Assembly: GCF_003315175.1 (NCBI RefSeq)
Contig: NZ_QNRQ01000011.1
Coordinates: forward strand, 84,440-148,439
DNA: 64,000 bases
Source: Eoetvoesiella caeni
GTDB lineage: Bacteria > Pseudomonadota > Gammaproteobacteria > Burkholderiales > Burkholderiaceae_B
Direction: 5' to 3'
A program made the translations under genes and the position numbers. Shown here piece by piece: positions 18,335-26,598 of this stretch (positions within the stretch are counted from its first letter, which is position 1; each line of letters starts with the position of its first letter). A model generated the notes under the pieces. The model saw only the letters and a list, made by a program, of their open reading frames with translations. It had not been told where the DNA came from and did not search any database.

Positions 18335-20769
18335 GACGGTTTCTCCTGTGGTGGATTGGAAGCGGCAGGTGCGGACGGCAGCAGATCGGCCGCCCAGTCC
18401 AGGCCGCAGTGGCGCAGCCAGGCGGCTGCGAAGCTGGAAGACGAAGCCGACGCTTCCACCGCGTCAATGTCGCGCTGGTCCTGCGGCGTCGAAGCACCGG
18501 CGAAGGCCAGCGCGACCGGCCCCAGGTCGAGGTCAAAGAGGCGATTGCCCAGCCGCGACTGGTAGTAGTAGTCGCGCTTGGGCTGCGCGGTGGCGACGAT
18601 CTCGATTTGCCGGGCGTTGAGGCCGAAGCCTTCGTAGATCTTGCGGATTTGCGGCTCAGTGGCTTGTGGATTGGGCAGGAAGATGCGGCTTGCGCAGCTC
18701 TCCACGATGGCCGGCGCGATGCTGGAGTCCTTGATGTCCGCCAGCGACTGCGTGGCGAAGATCACCGACACGTTTTTCTTGCGCAGCGTCTTCAACCACT
18801 GGCGGATGCGCGCGGCGAACACCGGGTCGTCGAGGAACAGCCACGCCTCGTCGAGAATCAGCAAAGTCGGTGCGCCGTCGAAACGCTCGTCGAAGCGCGC
18901 GAACAGATAACCGAGTACCGCCAGCACGGCGGCGCGGCTCGCCATCAGTTCCTCCATCTCGAAACCCTGCACGTCGGCGGTGCCCAGACGGTCGTGATCG
19001 GCATCGAGCAAACTGCCGTGCGCGCCGCCGAGCACGTAGGGCGCGAGCGCCTGGCGTAGCGCGTTGTTCTGCAACAGCACGGAAAACCCGGTCAGCGTGC
19101 GCTGCTCCACCGGCGCACCGGCGAGACTTTCCAGCGCCGACCAGATGGCCGCCTTCTCGTCGGGGCCGATGCTCGCGCCTTCACGCAGCATCCGGCCTTC
19201 GAGCCATTCGGCGGCCCAAGTGCGGTAGCTTTCTTGGTCGATGCGCGCGAGCGGCTGAAACGCGATGCCGCTGTCCGTGCCCAGGTCGTAGTGCTCGCCA
19301 CCGAGGCCGAGGATGGTGGCGCGCATCGAGCGGCCCATGTCGAAGGCGAAAATGCGTGAGCCGGGATAACGGCGGAATTGCATCGCCAGCGTGGCGAGCA
19401 ACACGGACTTGCCCATGCCGGTCGGTCCAACGACAAGGGTGTGGCCGACATCGCCGATGTGCGTCACCAGACGGAACGGCGTGGCGCCATCGGTGCGCGT
19501 GACGATCAAGGGTGGCCCGTCGAGGTGGGCATTCTTCTCCGGCCCGGCCCACACCGCCGACACCGGCATCAGGTGCGCGAGGTTCAGCGTCGAGACGATG
19601 GGCTGGCGCACGTTCGCGTAGGCGTTGCCCGGAATCGACGACAGCCACGCCTCCACCGCGTTGAGTGTTTCAGGGATCGTGACGAAACCCCGGCCCTGAA
19701 TGACGCGCTCCACCCTGCGCAGCTTCTCGTCGGCCGCGCCGGCATCGGTATCGAGCACCGTCACGGTCGCGGTGACGTAGCCGAAAGCGACTTGATCGCT
19801 GCCCAGCTCCTGCAAGGCCGCATCGGCGTCCACCGCCTTGTTCGATGCGTCGGTATCGACCAGCGGGCTTTCCTGTTGAAAGATCGTCTCGCGCAGCAGT
19901 GCGACGACGTTCTTGCGCTTGGCGAACCACTGGCGGCGCAGGCGGCCGAGTTCCTTTTCCGCCTCGGACTTGTCCATGCAGAGGAAGCGCGTGCTCCAGC
20001 GATAGGCGAAGCCGAGTCGGTTCAGGTCGTCGAGCAGCCCCGGCCAGGTCGAGGTCGGGAAGCCGCGCACCGACACCACGCGCAAATGCGCATCGCCCAA
20101 CATCGGCGCAAGCCCGCCGGTCAGCGGGCAGTCGGTCAGCAGCGCATCGAGGTGAAACGGATGCTCCGGCACGGCCACGTGATAACGCCGCGTGGAGATG
20201 GTGGCGTGCAGATAGGTAAGCGTTTCGCTGTCGTCGAGCCAGGCAATCTCTGGCATCACGCCGTCGAGCAGGTCGAAGCAACGATCCGTCTCCGCGATGA
20301 AGGCGATCAGGCGTTCATGCCAATCCACGCCACGCTGCGACGTATTCTCGTAGAGCAGATTCGCGGCGCGTGCGCGGGACTCCTCCGGCGGCAGGCACAC
20401 CAGCGTCAGGTGATAGCGGCTATCGAAGTGACTCTGGTCTTCCTCGAACACCGCTCGGCGTTCCTCGTCCACCAGCCACGACAGCGGTTCGGGAAACTCG
20501 GACTGCGGATAGTCAGCCGCTGACAGCCTTTCGGCCTCGACGAACAAGGCCCACCCGGAACCCAGGCGGCGTAGCGCGTTGTTGAGCCGCGCTGACGTGG
20601 CGATCAGCTCGCCCTGCGTCGCGCTGTCCAGGTCCGGCCCGCGAAAGCATGCTGTCCTTTGGAACGAACCGTCCTTGTTGAGCACGATGCCGGGCGCCAT
20701 CAACCCGGCCCAGGGCAGCCAGTCGGCGAGCAGTGCGGGACGCTGACGGTATTCGGCGAGATGCAACAT
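18331..20769 (-). CDS. trbE: Conjugal transfer ATPase TrbE (VirB4-like)
   Basis: 812 residues, the largest and most conserved T4SS ATPase. The N-terminal CagE/TrbE domain (MLHLAEYRQRPALLADWLPW, LVCLPPEESRARAANL) precedes the motor. Walker A is VVGPTGMGKSVLLATLAMQF (about residue 440-460) and Walker B is TLLILDEAWLFLDDPVFAAR with the following FATQSLADIKDS. VirB4 ATPases power pilus biogenesis and substrate transfer at the inner membrane. Full length, no frameshift seen. It follows trbD by 10 bp. Confidence 0.95.
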   Translation of the reverse strand: MLHLAEYRQRPALLADWLPWAGLMAPGIVLNKDGSFQRTACFRGPDLDSATQGELIATSARLNNALRRLGSGWALFVEAERLSAADYPQSEFPEPLSWLVDEERRAVFEEDQSHFDSRYHLTLVCLPPEESRARAANLLYENTSQRGVDWHERLIAFIAETDRCFDLLDGVMPEIAWLDDSETLTYLHATISTRRYHVAVPEHPFHLDALLTDCPLTGGLAPMLGDAHLRVVSVRGFPTSTWPGLLDDLNRLGFAYRWSTRFLCMDKSEAEKELGRLRRQWFAKRKNVVALLRETIFQQESPLVDTDASNKAVDADAALQELGSDQVAFGYVTATVTVLDTDAGAADEKLRRVERVIQGRGFVTIPETLNAVEAWLSSIPGNAYANVRQPIVSTLNLAHLMPVSAVWAGPEKNAHLDGPPLIVTRTDGATPFRLVTHIGDVGHTLVVGPTGMGKSVLLATLAMQFRRYPGSRIFAFDMGRSMRATILGLGGEHYDLGTDSGIAFQPLARIDQESYRTWAAEWLEGRMLREGASIGPDEKAAIWSALESLAGAPVEQRTLTGFSVLLQNNALRQALAPYVLGGAHGSLLDADHDRLGTADVQGFEMEELMASRAAVLAVLGYLFARFDERFDGAPTLLILDEAWLFLDDPVFAARIRQWLKTLRKKNVSVIFATQSLADIKDSSIAPAIVESCASRIFLPNPQATEPQIRKIYEGFGLNARQIEIVATAQPKRDYYYQSRLGNRLFDLDLGPVALAFAGASTPQDQRDIDAVEASASSSSFAAAWLRHCGLDWAADLLPSAPAASNPPQEKPS

Positions 20770-20779
20770 GGCGTCGTCC

Positions 20780-21052
20780 TCACACGTCCAGCAGAGGCTT
20801 GTGCTTGATGTGCCGCGCGAACACCTGCATGAACTGCGGATCGACGCGCGCCCCCCATACCGCGAGCGAATGGCCGACGATCCACATCACCAGACCCGGA
20901 ATCCACAGTTGCAGGCCCAGTCCCACGGCGGCGGCCAGCGTGCCGTTGGCAATGGCGACCGTGCGCGGCGCACCGCCCAGCAGGATGGTTTCGGTCAACG
21001 AACGATGCAGCGGCACCTCGAAGCCGCTGGCGAACTCATCGGGCGCACTCAT
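20780..21052 (-). CDS. trbD: Conjugal transfer protein TrbD (VirB3-like)
   Basis: 90-residue inner-membrane protein beginning MSAPDEFASGFEVPLHRSLT, the standard TrbD opening (F-x-V-P-L-H-R-S-L). One long hydrophobic hairpin (ANGTLAAAVGLGLQLWIPGL then VMWIVGHSLAVWGARVD) follows. The ATG at 21052 overlaps the trbC stop by 4 nt; longer upstream extensions of the frame are shadows of trbC. VirB3 proteins pair with the VirB4 ATPase, here TrbE directly downstream. Confidence 0.92.
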   Translation of the reverse strand: MSAPDEFASGFEVPLHRSLTETILLGGAPRTVAIANGTLAAAVGLGLQLWIPGLVMWIVGHSLAVWGARVDPQFMQVFARHIKHKPLLDV

Positions 21053-21435
21053 ACGACAGCCCCACCGGAGAAGCTGAAGAAGGACAGGAAGAACGAGGAC
21101 GCCGCGAACGCGATGGACAGGCCGAAGACGATCTGGACCAGTTTGCGAAAACCGCCGCTGGTATCGCCGAAGGCCAGCGCCAGGCCGGTGGCAATGATGA
21201 TGATGACTGCGACGATGCGCGCCACCGGCCCCTGGATGGAGTCGAGGATGGCTTGCAGCGGCCCTTCCCAGGGCATGCTGGAACCGGCCGCGTGCGCCGT
21301 GCCGGTCGCCAGCAGGAATACGACCGCCAGCAGCAGCCCCTGTTGTGCTGGCCCGGCCAGGCACCGTAGGCGTGCGAGCAGGGAAAGCGGATTTACGGAA
21401 ATGCGGGAATCATGAGAAACGTAAGCAGGCGTCAT
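21049..21435 (-). CDS. trbC: Conjugal transfer pilin TrbC (VirB2-like)
   Basis: 128-residue prepilin. A long leader with hydrophobic core (QQGLLLAVVFLLATGTAHAA) probably ends at AHA, giving a mature pilin of about 80 residues with two membrane helices (RIVAVIIIIATGLALAFGD and VFGLSIAFAASSFFLSFFSF). This is the VirB2/TrbC layout. In RP4 the pilin is cyclised by the TraF peptidase, and a TraF homologue is encoded at 32139-32699. ATG at 21435 overlaps trbB by 4 nt. Confidence 0.9.
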   Translation of the reverse strand: MTPAYVSHDSRISVNPLSLLARLRCLAGPAQQGLLLAVVFLLATGTAHAAGSSMPWEGPLQAILDSIQGPVARIVAVIIIIATGLALAFGDTSGGFRKLVQIVFGLSIAFAASSFFLSFFSFSGGAVV

Positions 21436-22445
21436 GGCAGTTCTCCAGAGTGGGTTGAGGACGGGGAAGGAAGCGGCGCGAGCGCGTCGTCGAGTTGGTA
21501 GCCCTGACCGTCGAAGCCGGTCACGCGGGCGACGGTCTGGACCTGGCGGGCACGGCCGCGCCCGGCAATGAAGACAATGACGTTCACCGCTTCGGCGATC
21601 AGCGCGCGCGGCGGCGTCATGGCGACTTCGAGAATCAGTTGTTCGAGGCGCAGCAGCGCGCCGTGCGCGGAGCTGGCGTGCAGCGTGGCAATGCCGCCGG
21701 GATGCCCTGTGCCCCACACCTTGATGAGGTCCAGCGCCTCGCCGCCGCGCACTTCGCCGACGATCACGCGGTCGGGGCGCAGGCGCATCGTGGCGCGCAC
21801 CAGTTCCTGCATGCTCACAACCCCGGCGCGGGTGCGCAGCGGCACATGGTCGCGGGCAGAACACTGAAGCTCCACCGTGTCTTCGAGCACCAGCACGCGA
21901 TCACCAGTGCTGGCGATTTCGGCCAGCAGCGCATTGGCGAGCGTGGTCTTGCCGGTGCTGGTGCCGCCGGCGATCAGGATGTTCTGGCGCTCGCGCACGG
22001 CGCGGCGCAGGAACTCGGCCTGCTCCGCACTCAGGATGCCGTCGCCCACGTAGTCGGCCAGGCCGATTACGCCCACGGCACGCTTGCGCAGGGCGAAGGC
22101 CGGACCCGGCGCGGCCGGCGGCAGGATGCCCTCAAAGCGCTCGCCGGTCTCTGGCAGCTCGGCGGTCAGCAGCGGCCGGCCGCGATGCACCTCCGTGCCG
22201 ACGTGCGCCGCGACCAGGCGGATGATGCGCTCGCCATCGGCGGCCGACAGCGACTCGCCGGTGGCGGCACGGCCCGTGGAGAGCCGGTCGATCCACAGCG
22301 CACCGTCCGGGTTCAGCATCACTTCCACCACGTCCGGGTCTTCGAGCGCGGAAGCGATCAGCGGCCCCATCGCCGTGCGCAACATGCGAATGCGCCGATC
22401 CAGCGAGGTGACAGAGGACGATGGCGGCTGCGGGACGGCACTCAT
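21432..22445 (-). CDS. trbB: Conjugal transfer ATPase TrbB (VirB11-like)
   Basis: 337-residue hexameric secretion ATPase. Walker A is ILIAGGTSTGKTTLANALLA, followed by the Asp box (VLVLEDTVELQCSARDHVPL), Walker B region (RATMRLRPDRVIVGEVRGGE) and the His box (GHPGGIATLHASSAHGALL). VirB11 ATPases switch the T4SS between pilus production and DNA transfer. ATG at 22445 overlaps the copG-like gene by 4 nt; the longer open frame upstream is a shadow. First trb gene of the operon. Confidence 0.95.
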   Translation of the reverse strand: MSAVPQPPSSSVTSLDRRIRMLRTAMGPLIASALEDPDVVEVMLNPDGALWIDRLSTGRAATGESLSAADGERIIRLVAAHVGTEVHRGRPLLTAELPETGERFEGILPPAAPGPAFALRKRAVGVIGLADYVGDGILSAEQAEFLRRAVRERQNILIAGGTSTGKTTLANALLAEIASTGDRVLVLEDTVELQCSARDHVPLRTRAGVVSMQELVRATMRLRPDRVIVGEVRGGEALDLIKVWGTGHPGGIATLHASSAHGALLRLEQLILEVAMTPPRALIAEAVNVIVFIAGRGRARQVQTVARVTGFDGQGYQLDDALAPLPSPSSTHSGELP

Positions 22446-22930
22446 GCGGCAGCCTCCTGCGCGCGTTCCTGCGCTTCGGCCAGCGCCGCCGTCTCGTCCA
22501 GCCGCTGCGTGTCGGGCTGGATCTCCTCGTAGACTTCGCGCACGAGGCTGCGCCCGCGCAGCAGGTGGCGGCCGAGCTGTTCGATGAACTGCTCGAAGCG
22601 CGCCTTGCCCTGTGCCTTCGCGGCTTCCTGATGGGCCTCGGGCAGCGGTGTGCTGACGGTCAGGTAGTAGCGCACGAACAGCGCCAGCGTTTCGATCTGG
22701 ATGTTCTGGTCGCGCTCCAGCTTCTCGAACTGGCGCGACAGGCGATCCAGCCGCTTGGCCATCGCCGCTTCGCGCTGGTCGGCCGCATCCGGCGACAGCC
22801 AGGACGCGAGTGCGGCCGCGACGATGCTGGATTTCGAGACGCCTTTCTTCGCGGCCAGCTCGTCCAGGCGCTTCGCATGGTCGCGCTCGATGAACAGGTT
22901 CAGGCGATGGCGGGAATGAAGATGGCTCAT
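22442..22930 (-). CDS. CopG-type ribbon-helix-helix protein between traG and trbB
   Basis: 162 residues. The first about 45 residues form an RHH-like DNA-binding unit (HSRHRLNLFIERDHAKRLDE then LAAKKGVSKSSIVAAALASW). The rest is helical and coiled-coil-like (AMAKRLDRLSRQFEKLERDQ; ARFEQFIEQLGRHLL). In Tn4371-type elements a CopG-family gene regularly sits here, between coupling protein and trbB, and is presumed to regulate the transfer operon. It overlaps traG and trbB by 4 nt on each side, so translation is coupled. DNA target unknown. Confidence 0.85.
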   Translation of the reverse strand: MSHLHSRHRLNLFIERDHAKRLDELAAKKGVSKSSIVAAALASWLSPDAADQREAAMAKRLDRLSRQFEKLERDQNIQIETLALFVRYYLTVSTPLPEAHQEAAKAQGKARFEQFIEQLGRHLLRGRSLVREVYEEIQPDTQRLDETAALAEAQERAQEAAA

Positions 22931-24921
22931 AGCTGGATTCCGTCGTCGGGGTTGAGGGCGGCCAGCCGAGCCGCGCGCTGCAAGCGCGGGTCGAGCTGGG
23001 ACGGCAGGGGAAGCGGCAGATCGTCGTCGTCATCGAGCAGCGCCAGATCGCTGGCCGCGTGCTCGGATTCAGAGCTGTAGGCGACGACTTCGGACAGCTC
23101 GGGCTGTTGGCGCGGGCCGCCTTCGTTGGCGTCTCCCAAGTCCGAAGCCACAGCGGGCACGGCAGGCATGGCGGGAATCGCCAAGGCGCTCCAGTCATCG
23201 GGCCGCGCGGCCGGGGCATCGGCGTAGCGGCCCTGCGCCAGCGTGGGTGCTGGCAACACGCGGCGCTTGAAGTTGGCGTCCGCGTAGTAGCGCAGCTTCT
23301 TCGCCTTGATCGGCGGATGGCCGGAGACCATCACCACGGCGTCGTCGGGTGGGAGCTGCATCACCTCGCCGGGCGTGAGCAGCGGGCGCGCCGTTTCCTG
23401 CCGCGACACCATCAGGTGCCCGAGCCAGGGCGCGAGCCGATGGCCCGCGTAGTTGCGCTGCGCGCGCAGCTCGGTGGCGGTGCCCAGCGTTTCGGAAATG
23501 CGCTTGGCCGTGCGTTCGTCGTTGGTGGCGAAGGTCACGCGCACATGGCAGTTGTCCAGAATCGAATGGTTCTGGCCGTAGGCTTTGTCGATCTGGTTGA
23601 GCGACTGCGAAATCAGGAAGGCGCGCAGCCCGTAGCCGGCCATGAAGGCGAGCGCGGATTCAAAGAAGTCGAGCCGGCCGAGTGCGGGGAACTCGTCGAG
23701 CATCAGCAGCAGCTTGTGCTTGCGCTCCACGCCGTCGCTGCCATCGAGCGATTCAGTGAGGCGCCGTCCGATCTGGTTGAGGATCAGACGAATGAGCGGC
23801 TTGGTGCGGCTGATGTCCGACGGCGGTACCACGAGGTACAGCGATACAGGATGCTGCGCGGAAATCAGGTCCGCGATGCGCCAGTCGCAGCGCGACGTGA
23901 CTTCGGCCACCGTGGGGTCGCGGTACAGGCCAAGGAAACTCATCGCGGTGGACAGCACGCCGGACCGCTCGTTGTCCGACTTGTTGAGCACTTCGCGCGC
24001 AGCAGACGCGACGACGGGATGCGGTGCATCGCCGAGGTGCTTCGTCGTCATCATCCGATGCAGCGTCACCTCGAACGGACACGCGGGATCGGACAGGAAG
24101 TTGGCGACGCCGCGCAGCGTCTTGTCCTCGCTGGCGTAGAGCACATGCAGGATCGCGCCGACCAGCAGCGCGTGCGAAGTCTTCTCCCAGTGGTTGCGCC
24201 GCTCCAGCGCGCCTTCGGGATCGACCAGAATGTCCGCGATGTTCTGCACGTCGCGCACTTCATGCGCACCGCGCCGTACTTCCAGCAGCGGGTTGTAGGC
24301 GGCGGACTTCGCATCGGTAGGGTTGAATAGCAGGCAGTGCGAGAAGCGCGAGCGCCAGCCGGCGGTGATAGCCCAGTTCTCGCCCTTGATGTCGTGGATC
24401 ACGGCGGACGCGGGCCACGACAGCAGCGTGGGCACCACCAGGCCGACGCCCTTGCCCGAGCGCGTGGGCGCGAAGGTCAGGACGTGTTCTGGGCCTTCGT
24501 GTCGCAGGTACTGGCGGCCATGCAGGCCGAGGAAGACTCCGGATGGCTGGGTCAGCCCGGCTTTGCAGATTTCCGCGGCATCGGCCCAGCGGGCCGAGCC
24601 GTAGGTCGTGACCAGACGAGATTGGCGCGAGCGCCAGATGGACATGCCTATGGCGACCACCACGGCCACCAAGCCGCTTCCGCCCGCGATGGCGCCACCA
24701 ATGTCAAAGACGTGCGACGCATAGGCGTCGAAAAGGAACCACCACTCGAACAGCTTCCACGGGTGGTAGATCGGCGTGCCAAGGAAATCGAACCACGGCG
24801 AGCCAAGACGTATCTGATAACCAAGGGTCGCAGCTGTCCATTGTGTGGCGCTCCACACTCCGGCGATCACGATGCTGAATACCACGGCAATCTGACCGAA
24901 CAACACGTTCGTCCCTTGCAT
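22927..24921 (-). CDS. traG: Type IV coupling protein TraG (VirD4-like)
   Basis: 664 residues. Two N-terminal membrane segments (VLFGQIAVVFSIVIAGVW and IAGGSGLVAVVVAIGMSIW) anchor the cytoplasmic ATPase. Walker A is TFAPTRSGKGVGLVVPTLLS (about 150) and Walker B is KLLLMLDEFPALGRLDFFES, followed by the ISQSLNQIDKAYG motif. It recruits the relaxosome to the Trb channel. I prefer ATG at 24921 with a strong GGAGGCCGGGAG ribosome site over a TTG start 13 codons earlier. First gene of the leftward traG-copG-trb operon. Confidence 0.95.
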   Translation of the reverse strand: MQGTNVLFGQIAVVFSIVIAGVWSATQWTAATLGYQIRLGSPWFDFLGTPIYHPWKLFEWWFLFDAYASHVFDIGGAIAGGSGLVAVVVAIGMSIWRSRQSRLVTTYGSARWADAAEICKAGLTQPSGVFLGLHGRQYLRHEGPEHVLTFAPTRSGKGVGLVVPTLLSWPASAVIHDIKGENWAITAGWRSRFSHCLLFNPTDAKSAAYNPLLEVRRGAHEVRDVQNIADILVDPEGALERRNHWEKTSHALLVGAILHVLYASEDKTLRGVANFLSDPACPFEVTLHRMMTTKHLGDAPHPVVASAAREVLNKSDNERSGVLSTAMSFLGLYRDPTVAEVTSRCDWRIADLISAQHPVSLYLVVPPSDISRTKPLIRLILNQIGRRLTESLDGSDGVERKHKLLLMLDEFPALGRLDFFESALAFMAGYGLRAFLISQSLNQIDKAYGQNHSILDNCHVRVTFATNDERTAKRISETLGTATELRAQRNYAGHRLAPWLGHLMVSRQETARPLLTPGEVMQLPPDDAVVMVSGHPPIKAKKLRYYADANFKRRVLPAPTLAQGRYADAPAARPDDWSALAIPAMPAVPAVASDLGDANEGGPRQQPELSEVVAYSSESEHAASDLALLDDDDDLPLPLPSQLDPRLQRAARLAALNPDDGIQL

Positions 24922-25063
24922 CTCCCGGCCTCCGATTTCCCCTGCGCGCACTGCGTTCAACGTGCCGCTGGTGTCAGGATCGGTGCCGGGTCAGTGCCGG
25001 TCAAAGACCGTTATCGGGAGAAAGGTCGAACAAAAAGCAAGAACTCGCGCAGGGGCGTAGGCA

Positions 25064-25096
25064 GAAAAAAAGCCGCAAGCGATGGCGCATTGCGGC
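25064..25096 (-). terminator. Rho-independent terminator after eexN (leftward)
   Basis: Read leftward, GCCGCAA, an 11-nt loop and TTGCGGC are followed by seven to eight T. It closes the lysR-eexN unit 43 bases past the eexN stop. The 140 bp between it and traG (24922-25063) must therefore hold the transfer-operon promoter, or transfer depends on read-through. Confidence 0.85.
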
Positions 25097-25139
25097 GTGT
25101 TTGACAGAAATTAAATGATTCGTGGCGAACTGCCTACAA

Positions 25140-25406
25140 TCAAAATTTGGGCGGATTCTCCAGTGATGTATACGGCACCTTGCCGTCGCCATAGAAGCGC
25201 TTGCGCGTTGCCTCAGAAACCCGGTTGCACAACTCATTGCCCAGCTTGGCTCGTTCCAGCTTGCATTGCTGACGCAGCTCTTTGAGGCGCTCGGGATTAG
25301 CTGCAAGGGACTCCACCGTTTCAATGGTGGTCTTGGTCGCGATCGGGTTTGACTGACCGCATGCGGTTAGCATCAAAGCGAGCAGAAGCAGGATGATCTT
25401 CTTCAT
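25140..25406 (-). CDS. eexN: EexN-family entry-exclusion lipoprotein
   Basis: 88-residue lipoprotein precursor with signal MKKIILLLLALMLTAC (lipobox LTAC, Cys16). It is followed by the family pattern TVESLAANPERLKELRQQCK, LGNELCNRVSEATRKRFYG and a DGKVPYT tail. EexN-type proteins reduce transfer into cells that already carry a like element. The ATG at 25406 overlaps the lysR stop (ATGA), so an upstream in-frame extension is rejected. Position next to traG is usual for Tn4371-family elements. Confidence 0.88.
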   Translation of the reverse strand: MKKIILLLLALMLTACGQSNPIATKTTIETVESLAANPERLKELRQQCKLERAKLGNELCNRVSEATRKRFYGDGKVPYTSLENPPKF

Positions 25407-26344
25407 AGCTCGATATCCTTCAAAGCACCAGATTTTGAGGATGCAGGCCAATCAGGATCGTTCGACTCCATGGACGCCAGCCGTTCAATGAAGCGAGCCA
25501 GCATCTGCGACGGTTCGGCGTCCCTACGAAGCAGGTAAGTAGTCAACAAGGGTGGCTGTCCCGCAAGCGGGCGCGCCACGACGCCTAGCTCACGACTGAA
25601 TGCGATGTGCGCGCCACCCGCAAGGCCCAATGCCAAGCCGGCCGATACCAGCATCATCATCACGTCGAACGTCGCCACACGCTGCGCGATCAGCGGCTCC
25701 CGTTCCTGTCGGCGCAGGATGCGATCAACTTGGCGAGCATGGCCTTCGCATGCTGCGGGATCACCCAGCACGATCGGGTAGCGCAGCACTTCTTCCAGCG
25801 GAATTCGTTTGTAAGCCAGCACGGGATGACGCGCGGGCACGGCTACCATCAACTGGTCTTCCCAAACTGGATTGACGATGATGCCGTCGCCGGCCTCATC
25901 GGCCATGGAAAAGCCCGCGTCGTACAGATCATCATGCAGGCCCTTGATCTGCTGATCCAGCGGCACTTCGAAGAGCCGGATTTCGATTTCTGGATATTCT
26001 TCGCGGCAACGTGCCAGTAGCGCCGGCAGGCGCGATGGTGTGATGCCATCAGACAAAGCAATGCGCAACTGCCCGTGAAAGCCATTGGTAGCCGATTTCA
26101 CGCTTTCACGCGCCTGCTCCAGGACTGCAAACACGCGCGGAATGTGATTGAGGAACAGCTTTCCGGCGAGAGTCAAGCGCGTGCTGCGAGTAGTGCGCAC
26201 AAAGAGCTGCACGCCCAACTCCTCTTCCAGTTCCTTGATAGCACGTGATAGAGGTGACTGCTCGATGTGTAGCCGCTCAGCGGCACGGGCAAAGTGGAGT
26301 TCTTCAGCAACGGCCAGAAAGCAACGCAGATGACGAAATTCCAC
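25403..26344 (-). CDS. LysR-family transcriptional regulator of the element backbone
   Basis: 313 residues with the N-terminal winged helix (VEFRHLRCFLAVAEELHFAR, AAERLHIEQSPLSRAIKELE) and the C-terminal periplasmic-binding-like effector domain (GQLRIALSDGITPSRLPALL; AGLALGLAGGAHIAFSR). GTG at 26344 is chosen because GGAG lies 8 bases upstream and the protein then begins at the normal LysR N-terminus. A LysR gene next to eexN/traG recurs in Tn4371 elements and may control transfer genes. Its inducer is unknown. It overlaps eexN by 4 nt. Confidence 0.9.
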   Translation of the reverse strand: MEFRHLRCFLAVAEELHFARAAERLHIEQSPLSRAIKELEEELGVQLFVRTTRSTRLTLAGKLFLNHIPRVFAVLEQARESVKSATNGFHGQLRIALSDGITPSRLPALLARCREEYPEIEIRLFEVPLDQQIKGLHDDLYDAGFSMADEAGDGIIVNPVWEDQLMVAVPARHPVLAYKRIPLEEVLRYPIVLGDPAACEGHARQVDRILRRQEREPLIAQRVATFDVMMMLVSAGLALGLAGGAHIAFSRELGVVARPLAGQPPLLTTYLLRRDAEPSQMLARFIERLASMESNDPDWPASSKSGALKDIEL

Positions 26345-26598
26345 TGGACGATCTCCTTTGTGTGATAGCACCACCGACTGCTTCGATCGTTGTGGAAGCC
26401 TTAGCCTTGATCGCCATCATTTGCGTTAGCCGTAAAGATGGTGTCCCCAGTCAGAGGTGCGAGGAGCAACAGCACCGCCTCAACCCAGCGCTGGAACTAG
26501 CGAACGTTGCAGCTTCGTGTTCGCGCGGGGCACGTCGCTGTAGGTCAAGGAAGAGGCGTCGATGCGGCGGTCATTCCTTGGTCTTTCGTGGATGGAGG
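26345..26598. other. Intergenic gap between backbone lysR and the porin cargo
   Basis: About 250 bp without a supported gene. It lies between the start of the leftward lysR and the stop of the leftward porin, so it must hold the lysR promoter. It marks one edge of the 26.6-29.7 kb cargo insertion. No inverted terminal repeat or transposase remnant is obvious here. Confidence 0.5.

Noticed and set aside
23059..24330. 423-codon rightward open frame opposite traG
   Set aside because: Shadow of the coupling-protein gene; no motif.
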